Assembly (NCBI RefSeq): GCF_021155775.2
Contig: NC_060236.1
Coordinates: 2,409,001-2,473,000, forward strand
Source: Neodiprion pinetum
Lineage: Eukaryota; Arthropoda; Insecta; Hymenoptera; Diprionidae
Reading direction: 5' to 3'
DNA length: 64,000 nt
The notes beneath the pieces were generated by a model, which saw nothing but the letters and a program-made list of their open reading frames with translations, did no database searches and was not told the DNA's origin. A program made the translations under genes and the position numbers. Position 1 is the stretch's first letter, and the number at the start of each line of letters is the position of its first letter. Shown piece by piece: positions 1-10,500 of this stretch.

Positions 1-156
1 ATTCACTATAGTGATTCATGCACGCATAAGCATACAAATACGCCACATTCATAAGAAAAAAAAAATTCTATTGTGCATAAAAGAGCGTACAAAGGTATTT
101 AATACAATAATTATTTGGTAAGTAATTGTTTTATCTGGAATAAAAATATTCTGTTC

Positions 157-3100
157 TCATGGGAAAACGAATTCTAATGTAACAGTACTCGCGTCTGGAC
201 TTGGACTCGAGCTAGCGGAACTTAAGGTCTCATCTTTAATTTTGAGATTATTTGAATCCTTATCCTTGCTTTTATTATTATCTTTGTCCTTATCCTTTTC
301 TTTGTCCTTATCCTTGTCTTTATCTTTGTCCTTGTCCTTTTCCTTGTCCTTATCTTTATCTTTAATTTTATCCTTCTCTTTTTTATCCTTGTCTTTTCCA
401 TGCTTGTGATCATGTTTATGCTTGTGTTTATGTTTGTGCTTCTTCTTGTCTTTCTTCTTCTTCTTACCCTATAGAGAAAGAAAAGAAAATAAGTGTTCTG
501 AAATTCTCATGGCACAGTTAGATAATAAGGCAAGAGAAAAGAAACCAAGGAGGTGAGGCTTTACCTTATTTGCAGAATCTCCCTTATGTTTGTGGTCCTC
601 CTGTTCTTTCTTGAACATCCCAGGCTCGAAACCAACAGGGCCCTGTGTGCCCATAATTCCTGGCAAGGATGCAGAGTTGTCACTGTAGTATTCCGATTTA
701 ACTTTACCCTCATTTGATCCCGGGGTTTTATCATCCTTGTAACAACAAAAAAAGGAATAAACATCGGGTACCACATATGAAATACCCACAGAGATTGAAT
801 TTAGATCTATTCGAAACATGTTCATACCTTTTGTTTTTTAGCTTCAGGGCCACACTCAGAAGACATGTTATTAGACGGACCAGGTAGGTCCTTACTCGGA
901 GAAGCTTTCCTTTTATTCTGAACAAGCACGACTTCAATGTCAGGTGGAGTTTCGAGGTTCACATTGACCGGGTTTGGTTGTATCTAAATACATCATCATC
1001 CATTACTTTTGGAATATCGTAATAAGCGTAAGAAAGATTCATTACAAATTCGATTCGGCTATGAAATATCCCAAGTGTTATAACACTAATACTTTTTATT
1101 GAAATATTTTTGGACATTAAAAATTTCAGCAAATCCATTTTTCACTCGATTTTGCATACTAAATTTTATATTATTATCAGAGTAACATTCATTACATCAC
1201 GCTCTGGGCTAATATGAGGTCCGACTTTTCTCGGTTTGGTGATGGCTGCAAGCTCTGGAATTGGTATACAGAGAGGTCGTTTACTGCCATACAAGGTATA
1301 GTAGAGATCAACCAAGTCGCACCTCAGCTTTGTATCGTGAGACAGCATGCCGCTAAAACATAATTGTCACAATGATAGTCAAGTCGTGCATTATACAGGG
1401 AATATTTTCAACAATACAAACAGAAATATTTACTTGATCAAATTCCAAATACGATCGACAAGATCAGGTTTGTCCAGTCTATGTTTATGGGCTCTTTCAA
1501 ATGGTGGGTTTTCCACAATCAGCCTAACTAATCTATGCCGCACCCCAGGGTGAGGATCCATTTCTGCCATGTCGAGTAAGAACTCCATATCCTGCCATTT
1601 GCCATCTACTCTTGTAAAGTCTATCAATGCTTCCAATGCAGCTAACCGAACATCTGAAAAGCAGACAAGACAGTGCTCTGAAACTGGGAGCTTCTAAAGT
1701 GAGGAGAAAAAGAACCACGCCATATTTTTTTTCAGAGACAACTTACCAATAAATTGGCCATATGCAGCGTAAGCTCTGAATAAATGCGGATTACTAGGTA
1801 AATGTCCAAATTTCTGTAATATTCTTATGACCTTCAAACACGCGACGCTGACCGTGTACTTGTAACATGGCAGCAGTTTCTCTAAATTTAAATTCCTCGT
1901 TACTTCTTCAAGAATGGCTTTCGTGTCTATCGACAGCGACTCTGCAGTAATAGCCGTGCTGTAAGAAACATTCCAAAATAAAACACGGTAGCTGTAAGAC
2001 TATGGACAGAGGAAGGTATAGCTCAATAATTACCCTTGTTGCACGCTGATCACTGGAGTAACAGTCGCCCCTAAGGCGTCAACCAAAGCAGCTCTATAAT
2101 AATTGTCCGAGTAACGATTTTTACTATTGTCATTATACTTGAATAAGTCCATCAAAAAAGTCAAGACGTCTGGCGGGCATATGCCATGTGCGTTGCGCAA
2201 GCCAGCCATAGCGACGGGTATTGTCTGTAAAAGAAAAAGCCAAGTGATGCCACGTTTTAACTGTGATACTAAAATCCGGGGTCTGATTCTACTTTGTGGC
2301 TTCTTTTGCCCACCTTCTGTAGAAAATAATGCTGGAAATTAGTGAAGTTATTTTGCTTTATAATTCTTCGACAAGATGCAGAGCCGAATAATTTTCTAAA
2401 AATTGCCAACATAGCTGGAGGACCAGCCCACGTCGCTACCATTGCGTTAGCCACCTGGAAAAAAAAGATTTTCATCAATCACTGCACATGGCAAGCTTAA
2501 AAAAACCTGTTCAATTAAATAATACACAAACCTTTGTCAAGCAGTGAGCGGCTCGACACCTGACTTTATAATAACAATGTTCGTTTTCAATCGTATCAGT
2601 CAAAGCTAATCTAGTAGCAGGAGTAGAATGATTTTGAAGAGCCTCGATGGCCTCCAATTGAGCAGTAACGTCTCTTTCATGTCTTAATTGATATTGCCAC
2701 TGATAATCAGGTTGCTCGATTTGCACCGCTCGCATCAGCGTCATTTCCGGGTCTAATCGGATCCAGAGTACTGGTGAATCGCTGAAATTGATTTATAAAT
2801 ATCTCTGATAATTCGTGTGGATTTATTATATCGCATTAAGAATTGTAAAACTTATCAGATGCTCACTCCATAGCTGACAGATCCATATCGACCTCTTCTC
2901 CAGTGCAGAGAGGAATCTTTTTCTTCTTATTCCGTCTACTTTTGCTGTGGCAAGTTATATCTGCTTTAGCGACAGTGCCTTCAATCTGTAGCGTGTGTTT
3001 AAAAGTACCATCCAGTTCTTGAATGTTCACCAGTAAAGGGCCAACGTATTTTCTTATGCCTCTCTGGTTTGTTGTATCTTGACGAATTTCCAACTCTACG

Positions 3101-5540
3101 GTATTCCTGCAATGGAAGTTTTTTAAATAAGTTGATAATCTCTTCGTAACTCTTCTCGACTGAATTATAAACACAGTTACCTTTTTCTATTGAAAACGAA
3201 GCTAAGGCTGAATTTCGCATGACCACCTGTTCTGACCCACTGATCGATGAACACAGCCATATCTTTACCAGTGACTGTAAAAATCGCCTTTGTAAATACA
3301 TTTGTGCTGATCAGCATATGCGACCATAAGCCAGAGTCAATTTTCTGCTGCGCAGCATTGGCGGCCAGAGATAATTGCTTGTTGAACACCTCAAAACAGT
3401 AAAGTAAGTTTAGATGAAGGTCAAAAAAAATATGTTCTTCAAAAATTCAAATTATCACCAACTTGAAGTCACCTGCAAAAGAAGTTCTTGTCCGATCCTG
3501 TGCTCCAACATTCTAATGACCAAGTGTGCCTTCTTCCGTAGTACCTCGATGTACTTAGGCGACATGGTGTGGAGATTTCTGATCGGAAAGTAAAACCCTG
3601 GATCTGGGACCCTTGGTACCGGAGCTGGCGTGTTAGCAGCAATAGGCAAAGGGGCTGGCGGTTGGGAGGGGTCCAATATTATTCCTCCAAACTGCTCCTC
3701 ATACTTAACCACTTCTTGCAACTCCTAGCAATACGAATCACTGATCATATTTCACGTGAAATAAGCCTCGAGATGACTCTTTTAATTAATATCCAGACCA
3801 AAGAATGAAATTAAGTCAATATCTCACCGATTGAACCCATTCACGATATTCATTGTTACCAAAACATTTTTTTGCATAAAGCCCGGTTAGGTAAGTTGAA
3901 ATCCCCTTAGGAAGCCAGGTGTCAGACCAATTCTGCATTGAAATAAAGCACCCAAAGAACTGCTCGGCAATTGCCTGCGCCATAGCCTTCTTGGTGATGT
4001 AAACCTGATCAATAATCGCTGTAGAGTGTAATAAATTTGTGCTGAAATTGAAAGTTGTCATTAGGAGAAAATTGTTCGCAATGGTTCAAATATGAGTAAG
4101 AAACTTACTCACTTCAAAATACTCATTGTTGCATAGGCGTTGATATCCTCATCAATTTCGTCAACGAATACTTGTTTATAGCACGAGTACGGATACCTAT
4201 TTGAAAGAGTTTCTTCATAAAACTCAAAGGCCTCATGCATGTACTTTGCTGAAACTTTGAGAGACGGTAGAAGTTGGGGAAGACAAAAGTGAGTGACTTC
4301 GTGCATGTAGGGATCGACAAATATTTCAAATGGCCTGAAAATTGTAAACAAACATTATTTTTAGACATCATTTTTGGACTTCGAGCAAAGGCAACAGTTT
4401 CCGTCGTACCCAACGGCTAAAGCGATGTTCGGAGCACATGCAGGGGTGTTTAAAACATAGTGAAACGTTTTTCTCCGCATGTCTGGAGTGTATACAACTT
4501 CTACCAAGTCTCCACAAGAAACTGCCGTCATTGAATCATCAACTGTGAATTCCAGCTTCCAGGTACAAGGCTCGGCAAAGCTATCGACGCAAGGAAACCA
4601 CAGTCGAGATGAGTTTTCATAGCTGTACGTGTACATGTGTGCCCCTCTCTAGAAAAATAATGAAGAATATGACATATCTTACAATTATTTATAATGAAAG
4701 AAAAAAGGAGTGATTAGTAGAAACGTGCGGATACCTCAGCTAAATTTCCTTCACAGTCTGGTAATACAAAATGAACCCCACCCTGAGGTTGTTCGAGTGA
4801 AAACTCAATCCCTATTCTCAGACCTCTTCCTTCTCCGACTAGATGAGCAGCATCTGGTGGTACTTGAATGACTAATTCACCAGAGTTGTTATCTGGGTCG
4901 ACTCGCTGAGCAGCGGCCAAATGATGAGTGGAATAAAATTCCAAGGATCGTCTGAGGCACAAAATATCATGGAGCAAGTGGAAATTCAGATTGCATTTAA
5001 CAGAGCAAAGGTTTTAGAACAACTTACTGTTTTCCATCCCCCTGACAAATGTCCAAAAATGGATCAAAGTACTGAAATGGCGCCTCGTAAGTGTCATTTA
5101 AACAAACACGGTAGATTCTGCATTGCTTGGCATTTAGCTTAATCAGGCGTAGAGTGTCCCTGAGCGGTACGATGGTCAGCTCGACGAAACCCTTGAGGAT
5201 ATTAAAAAGAAACGAAAAATACAAGCAATGTGAAGAACAGCCAGGACACTGTAAATACTGTAAACAAACTTACAATTATGCTTTTCCGTTGGAAGCTTAT
5301 TCCAGTCAAGCTCAAAATTTGATGAGCTGTAAAAAGAGAAAACAGTATTGATAGTACTCTTTGTCTCAAATCAAAGATCACAGATGATAGTTTGACCTGC
5401 TTTAATTTATTTAAAGTAATTCTGAAAAGTGGTTATGACTGCATAACCTAAAAAATCAAAGATCGATAAAAATTAAATACTACTTGGAATACTTATAATT
5501 TATAGGGTCGGCTGTTATCAGCCGTTTTTTCCTTCTTCAT
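157..5540 (-). CDS. TAF2: TFIID subunit 2 (TAF2), complete, 19 exons
   Basis: TAF2 is the TFIID subunit that contacts initiator DNA at core promoters in the nucleus. It has an M1-aminopeptidase-like fold without catalysis, followed by HEAT-like repeats. Exons from 5' to 3': 5497-5540, 5274-5328, 5028-5192, 4735-4951, 4410-4648, 4113-4334, 3828-4041, 3473-3724, 3181-3389, 2867-3106, 2532-2781, 2314-2454, 2034-2224, 1747-1958, 1434-1653, 1196-1352, 829-983, 565-735, 157-468. They sum to 1222 codons (1221 aa). Family blocks I recognise include [39 protein letters not shown] and DMDLSAM. The C-terminus is a Lys/His/Asp-rich tail. The start [10 protein letters not shown] resembles the fly protein start. 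Intron 1 only works as AT-AC (see findings). The gene is head-to-head with the tantalus-like gene. Confidence 0.97.
190..468 (-). repeat. Low-complexity Lys/Asp/His-coding tail of TAF2
   Basis: The last TAF2 exon is built from degenerate AAG/GAC/CAC triplet-like repeats. They encode alternating KD, KH and KE dipeptides followed by a Ser-rich end ([12 protein letters not shown]). A similar His/Lys-rich C-terminus is known in human and fly TAF2, so this is coding rather than a satellite. It also creates a spurious Arg/Lys/Ile-rich frame on the same strand. Confidence 0.85.
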
Positions 5541-6122
5541 GTTTCCATTGATGTGACGATTAAAATATCTTCCTCATAACAGAATTACTGAAATATCTCT
5601 GTACTTTGGCAGCTATTGCCCCATCTACTTGTAGTGTTTTCGGTTATGTCAAGCATCGCTTCGAGAATCGATTCGTACTGGATACTTATTTTCGATTCGT
5701 TACACGATAAGAGTCCATCGAAATTTTCAGGTATCATTACTTCGTGCGCTTCGTGCTATTACTTCACATTCCATTACATTCCATCCAAGAAAACTGGAGT
5801 GTGACCGAGTATGACAACGTATAACCTATCTTTGACTTTGCTGTACAAATGAGTTAACCTAGCCATATTCGCATTTGTGCCTTCCTTCTTGCCATGATTG
5901 TATTTTGGGGTGGCAAAGTGCCAAGGATGCCTAACTGAGTACAACTGACCGACATGGCGGCTCGCGCGTCGTTCTAATCCTTTATTTAAAAGATATAACG
6001 TATACAATAATGTTACCCTGATGTATTTTGTTTTGAATTGAGTAGTTGATTTATAGTGTTTAACTAACAACGCCAACGAGTAAACAATTGAGATACTATT
6101 TTAGGTAGAACAGTGAAGGGAA
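5541..6122. promoter_or_regulatory. Shared divergent promoter of TAF2 and tantalus-like gene
   Basis: The 582 bases between the two divergent start codons hold no convincing ORF. A GACATGGCGGC motif at 5951-5961 matches the YY1/Pho-type core (ATGGCGGC) and lies in a short GC-rich island (CTCGCGCGTCG follows it). No clear TATA box was seen. Use as a bidirectional promoter is inferred from gene arrangement alone. Confidence 0.55.
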
Positions 6123-7354
6123 ATGGATGCAAAGAATGAAGGCACAGCGTAAGTTTGTTTGTCCACTCTTATCTAATTTTCGATTTGTTTGCATTCTGAT
6201 TCTTTCCGCTTGATTTACGGTGACTTGAGCACAGCGGAAATGTATTTTGATATTAAATTTCACGAAGTATTCGAACACAGAAAACCTTGTCTGAAAACTA
6301 TTTCAAACGATCTTTTGACCAAAACAGGTGATACAGAAAGTTTGTTGATTCACAAATTTGTCCTCAATTATCGGCAATCGAGTGTTTCATTCAATTTATG
6401 TAATATACGTGCATTACAAAGTTCAATGTTTTCACTTATGTGACAATCCAAGGTACAACCTTGTCGAAACTATTTCATCGCGCCGTATCTTTAACAACGT
6501 TATTATCAAATATACTTTGCAATTAAATCATTGTGACCATAGACGATCGCAGCATTTTTTTTGCAAAAATGAATGCATGGCTTGCTTTTACTTTTGCCAA
6601 ATATCCAAGTAAATCGATGTAAATCAATCCTTTCATCCTCTGATAAGTCTATAATGAGACTTGAAATATATTGAAAAATGGAATTTAATGAATAATTATC
6701 TTTCATTTTTCATTGACAGTGAAGAAATTTGTAGTAATAAGGAAATCAGTCTGCCCGAGGTCACGGCTAGCCTTGAAATGCTCACTGTTACCCCAGATGT
6801 TAACCAAAAAGTGGTTACCAAACGGGTGTTCAGGAAAAGAATTCCCAGAACTGATATGTCTGTAACAGCGAATCGCAGGTAATATCAAGACAAAACTGGA
6901 GGATTAGTTTCTATTCAGAAGATAAGAATTGTTTTTGCAGATTTTCTTAGCTCTCCTTCATAAAATCATATTTTTTGAATTTGAATCTGTTAGGTGCAGT
7001 CAGAAACCGAGAAAAAGACGTTATTCCGAAATGGAAGGAGATGCAGACATCACCGGGTATTACTTGGACAAAAATTTACAACTTTCTCCAAAGAAGCTGG
7101 AAACTATATTAGAGGAAAGGACGGGCCCGGGTGAAAGCAGCGTACTTATTGGAGCTAAGAAGTTCAAAAGAATGATTGAATTTCAGGTAGAGCCGACAGC
7201 TTCTAAGCTGAAAAAAAGGCGGGCTAGGGTGAAGAAAGTTTTCGGTTCGAATATCAAGCACAGAAGGAGATGTACAACAATGGAGGTGTTGTTCGCCAAG
7301 TTGAATACCATGCAGCCAGAGTCATCTCCTGAATTTGAGGGCGAAGATAAGTGA
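6123..7354 (+). CDS. tant: Tantalus / PRR14-like nuclear protein, complete, 3 exons
   Basis: Exons 6123-6148, 6720-6878 and 6994-7354 give 181 aa. The C-terminal half matches the tantalus-like domain of PRR14/PRR14L: a YLDKNL segment, then LETILEER (family form LETIFEEP), then KKFKRMIEFQ (family KRKRVLEFQ), then the basic KLKKRRARVKK run. The upstream RKPRKRRYSEME stretch is basic and NLS-like. In flies Tantalus binds the chromatin factor Additional sex combs. PRR14 links heterochromatin to the lamina. A chromatin role is therefore likely but not proven here. The N-terminus is acidic and poorly conserved. The start ATG is preceded by aaa-g context and a short 26-nt coding exon 1, which is the weakest part of the model. 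Confidence 0.82.
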
Positions 7355-8301
7355 ACAAGAGATTTGATCAAACTACGCTGATTGGATTCACTAGTTGCAT
7401 ATTATATAAGACTGTATAAATATTAATTTAAGTTTGATAGATACGAATACAATCAATGAGAAATAGTGAAACTTGTATTTGAGTAATAAGCTAAAGGTCG
7501 TGCAAATGAAGTTATCACTACTATACAATTGACGGCTATAAGTTCCTGAATTTATACAATTTTCTTTTTCTTTGATTATGAGTTTTGTACCGATAGAAAT
7601 CGTATTATAGCATACAGTATAACAACTCATCTCTCTAAATATAACTAGTACACCAGAGACTGTTCATTTCAATCTATACTAAATCACATTGAATTTGCAG
7701 CTATTATAATGATTTCTACGAATGATGCAATTTTAGTTATTGAATGATTAACAATAGATAATACATAAACTGGATTTACCAGTATTTCCAGATCCAATAA
7801 CAATATTAAAGTAGAAAAATGTGAATAGATTTTGATTATTTTTGTTTATTAGACATCTGTGAAAAGTAGTTATAAAATTTCGTTTATGCAATAGTTTAAA
7901 ATTTTGTATCCCGATAAGTACCCTGATAAACTTCCTATATTATAAATCTTTTAAGACATTAGTTGAAAATTAAATTGCGTGGAATTAAAAATGAACAGAT
8001 CTTTTTATTATTACCGTGTGTAAGGAATCGTAACAACATGATTATATACATGTATACTGTATCGGTATAAATATGTATATAATATATATTTTTAAATCGA
8101 AAGTGTCTTTTAAACATTTCAACACAAATATGAATAACATAACCACAGACAGACCTTTACGGACGCAATGGATATTAAGTAACAAGCACGATAACATATG
8201 TATATAAAAATAACATGTTTATTCATGAGAAAAGAAAATCAGATACTTAATTTATCACTGTTGGAATGCAAATTGTACAAAATATCATAGCGATTGAATG
8301 A
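7355..8301. other. AT-rich intergenic region between convergent genes
   Basis: This is about 950 bases of A/T-rich sequence between the 3' ends of the tantalus-like gene and neuferricin. It presumably contains both 3' UTRs. The ATs are unstructured, and I see no ORF with codon character, tRNA or long repeat. Confidence 0.6.
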
Positions 8302-9457
8302 TTAGCTATTTTTAATCACACAGTTAGTGGAGCCTTTAGCGCATCCTTCGTACTCTCGTAGATTTCCCTTGTGCATTTCGTGTTCTTTACTTTTTAAGTT
8401 GACGCAAGCACAGCGGTGCTGTTCGGAGCCAGGTTCGAACAGCATTCTGGGCACCCCGATCCAATCCCTCTCTATTCCACCACTAAAATAAAGATAAGTA
8501 TTGAAAAATGCAGTTACTCTAAAAGCATTAGAATGCTAATGAGCGAATCTTGAAGAAAATTCCTCAGACCTCAATCCTGAAATTTCTACCTTCGTTTCGA
8601 GCACCACAATCTAGTCCCAACATCGGGTTTCCACTCTATATTGCAAGGAGGAAAGATTCTCTTCTTCTGCTCTTCACTAGAGTTTTCCTTTTCAGCTAAG
8701 GCCAGCATCTCCTGTATCATGTGATATTGCGACGTTGGATTACCATCACTATCGTAATATCTCCCAATGAGTTTCCCTTTGTACGTGTAATCCTTGGCGT
8801 AGAACCCTGTCCAATCGCTCAGAGACTTGATTTGGGATGGCTTCAGGCTGGAAACGTCGTCGGTCAATCCTTTGGCACTGAAGTCCCCTGTGACGAAGGC
8901 CAGCGACGCATCACGCCCTGTTACAAATAGAAGAAATCGACGTGATATAATAATTTATCTTACAGTCTTACAGAATATGAAAATAATCAAAATAAAATTC
9001 TAGAACATAATATGCATTGTGCTATGTAAAATAACAATTTTATCTAATTTTGGTTTTATTTTACTCTACTAATAGCAACTAGACCCTTTTCATATTGCAG
9101 CTTGAAATAGGCTTTCAGTTTCTCACCAACAAACGACTGGTACGATCCTCCAGGTCCGTAGTGTCGCTCGCCTTTGGTTACGTCATAAACCTGCCCCAGT
9201 ATGGCAAGGTACAAACCATCCTCGAGATTCGTATACCGGCTGAGTTGGCTTTGCGTGAATAGCCGAACAGTTTGTTCATTTCCTTCAGAAGCTGACGAAG
9301 ACGATGGCAACGAAGACGAAGCGAAGAATGGCATGAAAAATACATCGTTCCATGCAAAGTATTTCAACTTTGCAACGAGCGTTTTTTGATAATCGTAACG
9401 GTACAGGGTGTACAGCGTTACTAGTAACAGTACGATCCAAACGTATCTTCTCTTCAT
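8302..9457 (-). CDS. CYB5D2: Neuferricin (CYB5D2), complete, 3 exons
   Basis: Neuferricin is a cytochrome-b5-like heme-binding protein of the MAPR (membrane-associated progesterone receptor) family, linked to neuron differentiation in vertebrates. Exons 9127-9457, 8590-8917 and 8302-8482 give 279 aa. The N-terminus is a signal anchor (MKRR then a hydrophobic run VWIVLLLVTLYTLY). The heme-domain core follows, with LYLAILGQVYDVTKG and RHYGPGGSYQSFVG, then RDASLAFVTGDF. The conserved C-terminal part carries FPPCNIEW, RLWCSK and GLDRDWIGVPR-like residues, ending in Cys-containing ECRC-type segments. Splice phases agree throughout. It is divergent from FAM193, with about 1 kb between starts. Membrane or secretory location is inferred from the N-terminal segment. 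Confidence 0.96.
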
Positions 9458-10500
9458 GATTTCTCAAGTATTATAGGTATAGAGTTTTCTGCTGTACGTT
9501 GATTAAATGTCCTATTTTCTGAGGTCGCGGGGCATTGACCTTGACGCCCGTCGAAAAGGCGGAGTTTTTAAACTTAGAGAATCTTGTTATTTCTGAATTC
9601 GTTTTTTTACAAATTTTCATATTCTTATTCAGTCAGCTTTGTTGGAAGACAATTGTACATTGGCGGGAGCATGATGAAAAGGCTAATCGCGCGTGATCCT
9701 CGTGACACGTTAAAAGGGTATGTTGCTATTTTAAAACTTGTGAAAACAGACCAGGCACGTACAAAACGGGATTTCTAAACATTTCCACCATTTTCAAACT
9801 AAGCAGCAGCACCAACGACGCGCGTATATGTGTACGTGTAATATACCCAGGTTTGTATCCTACTTATGAACAAGAGACTTTTGGCGCAGCGGTGCGTAGC
9901 AGGCAGGGCGCGGGCGATTAGAATTTTTTTATTGCTCTTCTTCATGCGTGATCCGGAGATTACGGTAAAATAGTAAAAACTGTTGCGACGCAGTCGGCGA
10001 TTTTGATCTAAGAAAGCGGCACCCGCACTGAGGCGATCAGGGGAAAATTAATCACCTGTAACCACCTGCCTATTCGGCAGTGTTTAGCCAGCTTTCGCTT
10101 TGAAAATTAAACCGTAGAGGTTCTGCGCGATCACGCCTGCTGGATAATTATAACGATATATACCTAAGAGATACGTACGTGTAGCTATACCTATAAGAGA
10201 CGCCCTCGTGCATGTGTGTAAAAGCAGACTTTAGTTGGCAGCAGCATCAAGTGCGGGACAAACCGAGGGGCGGAAGTAAGAGAAAAGTGAAGAAACTTCT
10301 GCAAATGGCAGTCAACGTCGTCTAAACCAACACGAACATTGTTGGGTTCCGTTGTTTTATGTTCGTGACATAACAAAATCAGTGCACAGTTGCGTCGTTC
10401 GATCGTCGATTTTTTTCAACTAGACCAGGTGAATCCTGAGGGTTTTATTAACCAGGCAATAATCACCTACCCCGTTGACGATAGTTAATAACGTGAAAAT
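9458..10500. promoter_or_regulatory. Shared upstream region of neuferricin and FAM193
   Basis: This is just over 1 kb between two divergent start codons. It is more GC-balanced than the flanking introns and must carry both promoters and 5' UTRs. I see scattered short ORFs without codon character and no TATA box in a convincing position. No repeat or RNA gene was recognised. Confidence 0.5.

Noticed and set aside
222..413. 63-codon Arg/Ile/Lys-rich minus-strand frame
   Set aside because: Shifted frame of the Lys/Asp-rich last TAF2 exon; the TAF2 frame fits the family.
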